Shown: positions 1 to 5,992 of the stretch, one piece after another
How the letters are laid out: every line of letters starts with the position of its first letter
How positions within the stretch are numbered: position 1 is the first letter of the stretch
Source: an uncultured Ruminococcus sp.
GTDB lineage: Bacteria > Bacillota > Clostridia > Oscillospirales > Ruminococcaceae
NCBI GenBank assembly: GCA_937907215.1
Contig: CALESG010000122.1
Span: 1 to 6,758, forward strand
Direction of reading: 5' to 3'
DNA length: 6,758 nucleotides
Notes under the pieces: generated by a model
What the model was told of the DNA's origin: nothing
Databases searched by the model: none
The model's input: the letters and a program-made list of their open reading frames with translations, nothing else
Program-made: the position numbers and the translations under genes

Positions 1-2263
1 TCAAATCACCTGGGTCATTGTATACTCTTGGGATAATACCAAAGTCTGTATCGCCAGGCTTTACCCAATATTCGCCTGCTACCCAAGCATACTTATCAGA
101 TGGAATAGATATTTTTGTTGTTGTAGTTGTAGCACTTGAACTTGATGTTGTTGTTTTAGCAGTAGTGTTTGATGTTGTTGTTGCTGTAGTTCCAGTCGGC
201 TTTGTTACAATGCCGCCATCACCATCAGTAATAACCTTTATAGAATCAACCTTAAATGTATCACAATCGATCCACCAGATACCAAGCTTAACTTCGCCGC
301 CTTCTTCTGTCTGGATTATAGCAGCAGTGTCAGAGTCAACGTCCCATACAATTGTACCCTTCTTGCCTGTGAAGGTTTCTTCAGCATCACCAGTCATTGT
401 CCAGTAGTCAGGTGCAACAGAAGTAGAACTACCAAATGCACCCTGCCATGTACCAATCTTAGAACCAATAGATGAAATATTGAATTCTACACGCTTAATT
501 GTTTCATCTGCTCCAATACCGAATTCTGACCATTTCCAACCGATCATCTTATCTTCACCGAAATCAGAATAAGTGTACTTCTCACCTATCTCTACTGTGT
601 ATTCCTTGCCGTCAACAATTCCGCCGGCTGTAGTTACAGTAGTTGTAGTAGGCTTTGAACTTGTTGTAGTTACAGTAGTACCAGTAGGTTTTGTTCCAGT
701 GCTGATAGTAGGTTCACCGAGAGAAACCATCAGAGTAGCAGAACTGCTTGAACCGCTTGATAAAAGTTTTGCAGAAGCAATAGTGGAAACGTCCCCACCC
801 CATGCCTTCTTAATTTCATCAAAATTGAAATATGCAATTCCTTTAGATTCGTCTACGTCATAAGGTGATACCTCTGTCCAGCCACCCCATTCTGCATCCA
901 TAAATGCAAGCTTAGGAGATGAACCGGAGAACTGAACAGCTATATCGCCATTTGAAACCTTGGAAAGATCAAGTGGTGTAATTGCTGTGCTTCCAGAAGA
1001 TGTAACATCACCTTCCCAGAGAACTGTACCAGTGCTGATGTCTGCATGATTATAAACAGGCTTATGTGCCTCAGAACCCCATGCAGAAGAATTCTTTTCA
1101 ACAGCAGATACCATAGCGTCAACTACTTTGCTGCCATTTTCGTACCATTCATATGTAGATCTGTTAAGATATGCGTGAATCTCACTCTTATCGCTGTTGC
1201 CTACAGCATTGTTATCCCAAAGCACGCATGGAATACCAAGCTTTGATGTCCATGTGAGATAGTAGTTAGCCCACTCTTCTCTTGCAGCAGTTCTTGCAGC
1301 ACTGCCGTCAAATTCAGAAGTACCCATCTCACCAATTACAACAGGGATATTCTTATCTGTAAATGTTGCCTGAATGTTCTTGAACATAGTGTCAAGATAT
1401 GCTTCGTGTGATGCAGTAAATTCATCGTGAGTACCCTTTGCGTCCATTGCAAAATCATAAGGAGAATAAGCATGAACAGATGCTGCGATATAATCATCAC
1501 CAGCAGGGAAGTCAAGTTTTACCAGATTGTGCAGTTCCTGTGAAGCTGCATATGTTGGTATCATGAGCAGACGACTATCCTGATAAGGAGAATCTACAGA
1601 ACGAACAGTGTTTACAAAGTCAGCATTAAGCTTGTTTATAACATCATAACATTCGTCCGGAACTCCCCATGCCCATTCATAATCAGTACCAACAGCACGA
1701 GGTTCATTCATACCCTCAAAAATCAAGTGCTGGTCATAATCCTTGAAATATTCAGCGATCTGCTTCCACATAGCTTTCAGCTGAGGTGACATCTCACCAT
1801 AAGCTGTACCAAGGTCAGCACGGTTTATCCATTCTTCATGGTGAAGATTGAGAATAACATACATATCCTGTTTGTATGCATAATCTACAACTTCCTTTAC
1901 ACGAGCAAACCATGCGGGATCAATGGTGTATGAACCATCTTTTGATACATGTGGATACCATGTTGTTGGTATACGAACTGTGTTGAAGCCCTTTGCCTTT
2001 ACAGCATCGATAAGCTCCTGAGTTACTACAGGGTTACCCCATGCAGTTTCATGCTTGGAAACATCGGATGTAGAAGGTGTACTATCCAGAGAGTTACCGA
2101 TATTCCAGCCAATTTTCATCTCTTTAACGATTTGATCTGCTGAAAGCCCAGCAGCAGATGCAGAACCAAAGCAAAGAGAAGAGGTGCCAAAAGCTGATAC
2201 AGCAATCACGCATGACATTCCGAATGCTGTAGCTTTTTTGGCAAATGTGTGTTTAATTTGCAT
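1..2263 (-). CDS. Secreted multimodular GH5 endoglucanase (cellulase), C-terminus cut by window edge
   Basis: Hydrolyses internal beta-1,4-glucan bonds (cellulose, mixed-linkage glucan or xyloglucan) outside the cell. I read 754 codons from ATG at 2263 with no stop; GGAGG at 2271-2275, 7 nt upstream, fixes the start. Residues 1-38 are a signal peptide (basic MQIKHTFAKK, hydrophobic core, SASA-type cleavage near 37). Residues ~40-390 are a GH5 domain with R97 (VRIPTTW), H141-H142 (LHHE), acid/base E187 in the N-E-P motif (186-188), H264/Y266, nucleophile E312 (IGEMG) and W349. The GWNIGNSLD (52-60) and ETAWGNP (72-78) motifs suggest subfamily 4 (from memory). Two beta-rich, Trp-rich modules follow (~412-518, ~549-682), with Thr-rich linkers at ~521-546 and ~687-717. 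A further module starts at ~720. No lipobox, so free or cellulosomal secretion; any dockerin would lie off-window. Substrate specificity is not decidable here. Confidence 0.95.
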   Translation of the reverse strand, partial: MQIKHTFAKKATAFGMSCVIAVSAFGTSSLCFGSASAAGLSADQIVKEMKIGWNIGNSLDSTPSTSDVSKHETAWGNPVVTQELIDAVKAKGFNTVRIPTTWYPHVSKDGSYTIDPAWFARVKEVVDYAYKQDMYVILNLHHEEWINRADLGTAYGEMSPQLKAMWKQIAEYFKDYDQHLIFEGMNEPRAVGTDYEWAWGVPDECYDVINKLNADFVNTVRSVDSPYQDSRLLMIPTYAASQELHNLVKLDFPAGDDYIAASVHAYSPYDFAMDAKGTHDEFTASHEAYLDTMFKNIQATFTDKNIPVVIGEMGTSEFDGSAARTAAREEWANYYLTWTSKLGIPCVLWDNNAVGNSDKSEIHAYLNRSTYEWYENGSKVVDAMVSAVEKNSSAWGSEAHKPVYNHADISTGTVLWEGDVTSSGSTAITPLDLSKVSNGDIAVQFSGSSPKLAFMDAEWGGWTEVSPYDVDESKGIAYFNFDEIKKAWGGDVSTIASAKLLSSGSSSSATLMVSLGEPTISTGTKPTGTTVTTTSSKPTTTTVTTAGGIVDGKEYTVEIGEKYTYSDFGEDKMIGWKWSEFGIGADETIKRVEFNISSIGSKIGTWQGAFGSSTSVAPDYWTMTGDAEETFTGKKGTIVWDVDSDTAAIIQTEEGGEVKLGIWWIDCDTFKVDSIKVITDGDGGIVTKPTGTTATTTSNTTAKTTTSSSSATTTTTKISIPSDKYAWVAGEYWVKPGDTDFGIIPRVYNDPGDL
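113..205 (-). repeat. Thr/Ser-rich interdomain linker 2 of the cellulase (low complexity)
   Basis: Encodes residues ~687-717, a Thr/Ser run between the second module and the truncated third one. It opens with the same seven residues (TKPTGTT) as linker 1, but with different synonymous codons, so the similarity is at protein level and not a recent DNA copy. It produces the GTTGTTGTAG-like plus-strand pattern that can be mistaken for a tandem repeat. Confidence 0.85.
626..703 (-). repeat. Thr/Ser/Pro-rich interdomain linker 1 of the cellulase (low complexity)
   Basis: This stretch encodes residues ~521-546, almost all Thr with Ser, Pro, Lys and Gly, and separates the first putative carbohydrate-binding module from the second. 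Such flexible linkers are usual in secreted ruminococcal glycanases and are often glycosylated. The ACA/ACT codon run makes the DNA look repetitive, but it is coding and in frame. Confidence 0.85.
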
Positions 2264-2294
2264 TAAAAATCCTCCAATTCTTTTTTTGTAAGTA

Positions 2295-2318
2295 TAACAT
2301 ACGGGACGTCGCATATTA
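2295..2318 (-). promoter_or_regulatory. 5' leader stem-loop of the cellulase mRNA (possible operator or mRNA stabiliser)
   Basis: Minus-strand TAATATGC (2318-2311) pairs with GTATGTTA (2302-2295) over 8 positions, two of them G-U wobbles, around the 8-nt loop GACGTCCC. It begins within a few bases of the predicted transcription start. The two wobbles mean the pairing is complete in RNA but imperfect in DNA, favouring an RNA hairpin over a protein operator, although the GACGTC palindrome (2305-2310) could itself be a binding core. Confidence 0.45.
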
Positions 2319-2326
2319 CCACTTTA

Positions 2327-2355
2327 ATTATAACGCACCTGATGTAAAAAGTCAA
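2327..2355 (-). promoter_or_regulatory. Sigma-A promoter of the cellulase gene
   Basis: On the minus strand, TTGACT (2355-2350) and TATAAT (2332-2327) are separated by exactly 17 bases, giving 5/6 and 6/6 matches to the vegetative consensus. The predicted start is near 2320, leaving a leader of about 57 nt before the ATG at 2263. Confidence 0.85.
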
Positions 2356-2406
2356 TAAAATAAAAAAAAACGTACAAAAAATACTGTACAATTTTTCTTG
2401 ATAATA

Positions 2407-2424
2407 TTTGTAAACTTTTACAAA
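2407..2424. promoter_or_regulatory. Perfect 8+8 palindrome between the divergent promoters (candidate operator)
   Basis: TTTGTAAA (2407-2414) and TTTACAAA (2417-2424) form a perfect inverted repeat with a CT spacer. The centre lies about 75 bases upstream of the predicted ligase-operon start and about 95 upstream of the cellulase start, a place where an activator or shared regulator could act. The surroundings are so AT-rich that chance is possible. No regulator is assigned. Confidence 0.35.
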
Positions 2425-2455
2425 ATAAAAAAACGTTATAAATCTAAAAATGTTA

Positions 2456-2484
2456 TTGCAAATTTTCTTAATGTATGATATAAT
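2456..2484 (+). promoter_or_regulatory. Sigma-A promoter of the ligase-iorA-iorB operon
   Basis: TTGCAA (2456-2461) and TATAAT (2479-2484) are 17 bases apart, and TG at 2476-2477 gives an extended -10 element (TGATATAAT). The start is predicted near 2491, so the leader is about 112 nt. No other promoter of similar quality lies between it and the ligase gene. Confidence 0.85.
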
Positions 2485-2497
2485 TATAAAGATTACT

Positions 2498-2520
2498 GCT
2501 TAATTTATGTTTTATTAAGC
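2498..2520 (+). promoter_or_regulatory. Hairpin at the start of the operon leader
   Basis: GCTTAAT (2498-2504) and ATTAAGC (2514-2520) form a perfect 7-bp stem with a 9-nt loop, starting about 8 nt into the predicted transcript. No U-tract follows, so it is not a terminator. A 5' stabilising hairpin is the simplest reading. Confidence 0.4.
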
Positions 2521-2602
2521 CATATTAAAAAGACAGTTATGCAGAAAATAAAGATTTTTTTGCTGTTGCTGCCGATAAGTATAGAAGGGAAATACTGTTA
2601 CT

Positions 2603-4237
2603 ATGCCAATTACTGATATTCTCGAAAAAAACGCAAAACTTTACAGTGATGATGTAAGTCTTGTTGAAATCAATCCGCCGGATACAAAAAGCAGATTTAC
2701 CTGGAAAGAATATTCTCTGATCGAAGCAGGCTCGGGAAATGATTTCCGCCGTTCAATTACATGGGAAGATTTTAATTGTCAGGCAAACCGCTTTGCAAAT
2801 TTTCTTTTGTCACGTGGCGTAAAACGTGGCGATAAGGTCGCAATTCTGCTAATGAACTGTTTGGAATGGCTGCCTGTATATTTCGGCGTACTCAAAGCAG
2901 GTGCTATTGCAGTACCGCTAAACTACCGTTATACAGCTGATGAAATAAAGTATTGCCTTGAACTTTCAGATTCAAGCATTCTTGTATTTGGTCCTGAATT
3001 TACCGGAAGAATCGAAGAAATATGCGGTCGCATTCCTAATGTTAAAAATCTTTTGTATGTCGGAAAAGACTGTCCTACATTTGCTGAAAGTTATAATAAT
3101 CTTGTGGTTTATGCTTCATCAAAAAATCCTGAAATCAAAATCACTGATGATGACGACGCTGTTATTTATTTCTCATCCGGTACAACAGGCTTTCCAAAAG
3201 CTATTCTCCACGCTCACAGAAGTCTGATGCACGCAGCTAAAGTAGAACAGAATCATCACAAGCAGACAAAAGATGATGTCTTTTTGTGCATTCCGCCGCT
3301 TTACCATACAGGTGCAAAAATGCATTGGTTCGGTTCGCTGATTTCAGGCGGAAAAGCTGTTCTTCTTAAAGGTGTAAAGCCTGAATGGATAATTAAAGTT
3401 ATATCCGAAGAAGCTTGCAGTATTGTATGGCTGCTTGTTCCGTGGGCTCAAGATATTCTTGATGCGATCGACAGAGGCGATATTAAGCTTGAAGATTATC
3501 ACCTTGATCAATGGCGTCTTATGCACATTGGTGCTCAGCCTGTACCGCCAAGTCTTATCGAACGCTGGCTCAAAGTATTTCCTGCTCATGAATATGACAC
3601 AAATTATGGCTTAAGCGAATCGATAGGTCCAGGATGTGTTCACCTTGGAATAGGAAATATACATAAAGTTGGTGCAATAGGAAAAGCCGGTTATGGCTGG
3701 GAAGTTAAAATCGTAAATCCTGATCACAGCACAGTAAACCCGGGTGAAGTCGGAGAACTTGCAGTAAAAGGTCCGGGAGTTATGAAGTGCTATTATCACG
3801 ATGAAAAGGCTACTGCCGAAGTTCTGGAGGACAGCTGGCTTTTCACAGGCGATATGGCTCAGGAAGATGAAGACGGATTTATTTATCTTGTTGACCGAAA
3901 GAAAGATGTTATTATTTCTGGCGGTGAAAACATTTATCCGGTACAGATAGAAGACTTCCTGCGTGCAAATAATGCGATCAAAGACGTTGCTGTTATCGGC
4001 ATTCCAGATACACGTCTTGGTGAAGTAACAGCTGCTATAATAGAACTTAAAGACGGCATGACAGCAACAGAAGCTGAAATAGACGAATTCTGCACTGCAC
4101 TTCCACGCTATAAGCGTCCAAGAAAGATTATTTTTGCAGATATTCCACGAAATCCTACCGGCAAGATAGAAAAGCCAAAGCTTAGAAAAATGTACAGTGT
4201 AGACAAGCTTGTGGCTCAGGAAACCGGAGTTAAATAA
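2603..4237 (+). CDS. AMP-forming acyl-CoA ligase, likely arylacetate-CoA ligase
   Basis: Predicted cytosolic ANL-family enzyme, 544 residues: carboxylate + ATP + CoA to acyl-CoA + AMP + PPi. Motifs, in order: P-loop YFSSGTTGFPKA (189-200), PPLYH (231-235), GAQPV (310-314), YGLSES (335-340), FTGD with ribose-binding D417, hinge region YLVDRKKD (428-435, R432), GGENIYP (440-446) and catalytic K521 in PTGKI. All key residues are present. The start is firm: an in-frame TAG lies at 2582, and AGAAGGG (2583-2589) sits 13 nt before ATG, rather far. Residues 31-58 carry two similar short segments, FTWKEYS and ITWEDFN, which I recall as normal in this subfamily. It is the first gene of the operon and its stop overlaps iorA by one base. 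The substrate is inferred from iorAB: phenyl-, indole- or hydroxyphenylacetate. It is not a PaaK-type enzyme by sequence style; a branched or medium-chain acid is the alternative. Confidence 0.92.
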   Translation: MPITDILEKNAKLYSDDVSLVEINPPDTKSRFTWKEYSLIEAGSGNDFRRSITWEDFNCQANRFANFLLSRGVKRGDKVAILLMNCLEWLPVYFGVLKAGAIAVPLNYRYTADEIKYCLELSDSSILVFGPEFTGRIEEICGRIPNVKNLLYVGKDCPTFAESYNNLVVYASSKNPEIKITDDDDAVIYFSSGTTGFPKAILHAHRSLMHAAKVEQNHHKQTKDDVFLCIPPLYHTGAKMHWFGSLISGGKAVLLKGVKPEWIIKVISEEACSIVWLLVPWAQDILDAIDRGDIKLEDYHLDQWRLMHIGAQPVPPSLIERWLKVFPAHEYDTNYGLSESIGPGCVHLGIGNIHKVGAIGKAGYGWEVKIVNPDHSTVNPGEVGELAVKGPGVMKCYYHDEKATAEVLEDSWLFTGDMAQEDEDGFIYLVDRKKDVIISGGENIYPVQIEDFLRANNAIKDVAVIGIPDTRLGEVTAAIIELKDGMTATEAEIDEFCTALPRYKRPRKIIFADIPRNPTGKIEKPKLRKMYSVDKLVAQETGVK

Positions 4238-5988
4238 TGAAAGGAAATATAAGAAACATGAAAGAATTGATGCTTGGCAACGCGGCTGTTGCCAGAGGTG
4301 CATATGAAGCCGGTGTAAGAGTTGTATCTTCATATCCGGGTACACCAAGCACTGAAATTACAGAAAATATAGTGAAATATAACGAAATTTACGCAGAGTG
4401 GGCTCCTAATGAAAAGGTAGCTGCTGAAGTTGCTATTGGTGCATCCATAGGCGGAGCGAGAGCAATGTCCTGTATGAAGCACGTTGGTCTTAATGTTATG
4501 GCTGATCCAGTATTTACTGCAAGCTATACCGGTGTAAACGGTGGTCTTGTGTTCTGTGTTGCAGACGATCAGGGAATGCATTCATCTCAAAATGAGCAGG
4601 ACTCACGTCACTATGCAGAAGCATCCAAAATCCCTATGCTTGAACCATCAGATTCTGCTGAATGCAAGGAAATGACAAAGCTCGCATATACTCTCAGCGA
4701 AGAATATGACTGCCCAATGTTTTTAAGACTTTCAACAAGAGTTTCTCATTCTCAAAGCATTGTTGAACTGGAAGAACGCAGCGGCGATGAACTTAAAGAT
4801 TATAACAAAGATCCTGCAAAATACGTTATGATGCCGGCAAATGCGATAAAGCGTCATGTTGTTGTTGAAGAGCGTCTTAAAAAAATGGAAGAATATGCGG
4901 AAATCGCTCCTATAAATAAAACAGAAGAAAACGGCAGCAAAATAGGCATTATTTCAGCCGGAATTGCTTATCTCTATGCAAAAGAAGCTCTTGGTGACAA
5001 GGCTGACTATTTAAAGCTTGGTATGGTTTATCCTATGCCTAAGAAACTTATTCAGGATTTTGCAGCAAAACACGATAAAATTTATGTTATTGAAGAACTT
5101 GATCCTGTAATTGAAAATCACTGTAAGTCACTGGGCATTGAAGTTATAGGCAAGGAAGCATTCACACTTCTTGGCGAGTATACTCCACGTATGATCGCAA
5201 AGGCTGTTTTTGGAGAAGATGGCGAAATAACAGAGCTTACAGAACAGATTCCTGTTCGTCCTCCTGTAATGTGTGTCGGCTGTCCACACCGTGGAACATT
5301 TTATGTACTGAAAAAGCTCGGTTTGAATGTATGCGGTGATATCGGCTGCTATACACTCGGTGCAGTTGCTCCTCTTTCAAGTATGGATACAACAATATGC
5401 ATGGGTGCATCTGTTAGTGCAGCACTTGGCATGGCTAAGGCTAGAGGCGATGAATTCGCTAAAAAGACAGTATCTGTTATTGGCGATTCAACATTCATTC
5501 ATTCCGGAATAACAGGTCTTATTGATATAGTATATAATAAAGGTATAAACACTGTAATAATTCTTGACAACTCCATAACCGGTATGACAGGTCACCAGGA
5601 CAACCCTACAACAGGTTATACAATTCGTGGTGAAGAAACAAAGCAGGTAAATTTAATTACTCTCTGTAAGGCTGTAGGTGTGGAAAACGTTGTTGTAGCT
5701 GATCCATTTGAACTAAAAGAATTTGAAAGAGTTGTAAAGGAAGAAACTGCTAAATCTGAGCCTTCTGTAATTATAGCACAAAGACCGTGTGCACTTCTTA
5801 AAACAGTAAAATATACAGGTCACTGCAAAATAAACGATGACTGTAAAAACTGCAAGCTCTGTATGAAGCTTGGCTGTCCAGCAATTTCTATAAAGGACGG
5901 CAAACCATATATAGATGAATCACAGTGTAACGGATGCGGACTTTGTACAGGCGTATGTCCATTTGGCTGTATAAAGAAGGAGGATTGA
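4237..5988 (+). CDS. iorA: Indolepyruvate:ferredoxin oxidoreductase, alpha subunit
   Basis: Catalytic subunit of an oxygen-sensitive ThDP enzyme that interconverts arylpyruvate + CoA + oxidised ferredoxin with aryl-acetyl-CoA + CO2 + reduced ferredoxin. Residues ~8-180 are the pyrimidine-binding domain (YPGTPSTE, 33-40). Residues ~340-525 are the pyrophosphate domain, with CVGCPHRG (346-353), GDIGCYTLG (368-376), the ThDP/Mg motif GDS (416-418) and its partner DNS (444-446). The C-terminus is a 2[4Fe-4S] ferredoxin domain: C536-x2-C539-x2-C542-x4-C547-P, the noncanonical IorA pattern, then C564-x2-C567-x2-C570-x3-C574-P. The 583 residues fit the family. ATG at 4237 overlaps the ligase TAA (TAATG) and has GGAG at 4226-4229, 7 nt away. 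Met at 4258 (residue 8) aligns better with the N-terminus I recall for homologues and has AAAGGA at 4240-4245, so the start is not settled. Partner: IorB, next gene. Confidence 0.94.
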   Translation: MKGNIRNMKELMLGNAAVARGAYEAGVRVVSSYPGTPSTEITENIVKYNEIYAEWAPNEKVAAEVAIGASIGGARAMSCMKHVGLNVMADPVFTASYTGVNGGLVFCVADDQGMHSSQNEQDSRHYAEASKIPMLEPSDSAECKEMTKLAYTLSEEYDCPMFLRLSTRVSHSQSIVELEERSGDELKDYNKDPAKYVMMPANAIKRHVVVEERLKKMEEYAEIAPINKTEENGSKIGIISAGIAYLYAKEALGDKADYLKLGMVYPMPKKLIQDFAAKHDKIYVIEELDPVIENHCKSLGIEVIGKEAFTLLGEYTPRMIAKAVFGEDGEITELTEQIPVRPPVMCVGCPHRGTFYVLKKLGLNVCGDIGCYTLGAVAPLSSMDTTICMGASVSAALGMAKARGDEFAKKTVSVIGDSTFIHSGITGLIDIVYNKGINTVIILDNSITGMTGHQDNPTTGYTIRGEETKQVNLITLCKAVGVENVVVADPFELKEFERVVKEETAKSEPSVIIAQRPCALLKTVKYTGHCKINDDCKNCKLCMKLGCPAISIKDGKPYIDESQCNGCGLCTGVCPFGCIKKED

Positions 5989-5992
5989 AAAA

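Larger units (their letters stand above)
2264..2602. other. Divergent AT-rich intergenic control region
   Basis: This 339-base gap separates the leftward cellulase from the rightward ligase-iorAB operon. It contains one promoter for each direction, with the -35 boxes about 100 bases apart, a perfect palindrome between them, and leader hairpins on both transcripts; these are listed separately. A looser inverted pair, GTACA (2372-2376) and TGTAC (2385-2389), also lies here. I see no convincing conserved protein gene, riboswitch or tRNA in it. Confidence 0.85.

Noticed and set aside
109..190. GTTGTTGTAG-like repetition as a microsatellite or CRISPR-like repeat
   Set aside because: It is in frame and encodes a Thr/Ser linker; there are no regular spacers or fixed repeat units.
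18..863. Plus-strand open frames (18-407 and 573-863) with Val-rich runs
   Set aside because: They are antisense to the Thr-rich linkers and modules of the cellulase; Val-rich GTTGTTGTA runs are the complement of Thr codons, and neither frame has a ribosome site.
2164..2175. Lipoprotein cysteine in the cellulase signal peptide (SSLC, residues 28-31)
   Set aside because: The residue before Cys is Leu, not Gly/Ala/Ser, and a standard SASA-type cleavage site follows.
2407..2424. TyrR box or Rex site
   Set aside because: TyrR needs TGTAAA-N6-TTTACA and is a proteobacterial regulator, whereas here the spacer is 2. Rex sites have TTGTGAA-N4-TTCACAA-like half-sites, and this palindrome does not fit.
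2398..2426. Second rightward promoter TTGATA-17-CAAAAT
   Set aside because: The -10 matches only 4 of 6, and a far better extended -10 promoter lies just downstream at 2456-2484.
2491..2602. T-box or other amino-acid-responsive riboswitch in the operon leader
   Set aside because: There is no GGGTGG-type T-box sequence and no terminator/antiterminator pair; the leader has one short hairpin only.
3611..4348. Minus-strand 245-codon open frame
   Set aside because: It is antisense to the well-supported ligase and the iorA start, its composition (Phe, Tyr, Cys and Ile rich) is that of a shadow frame, and it has no recognisable domain.
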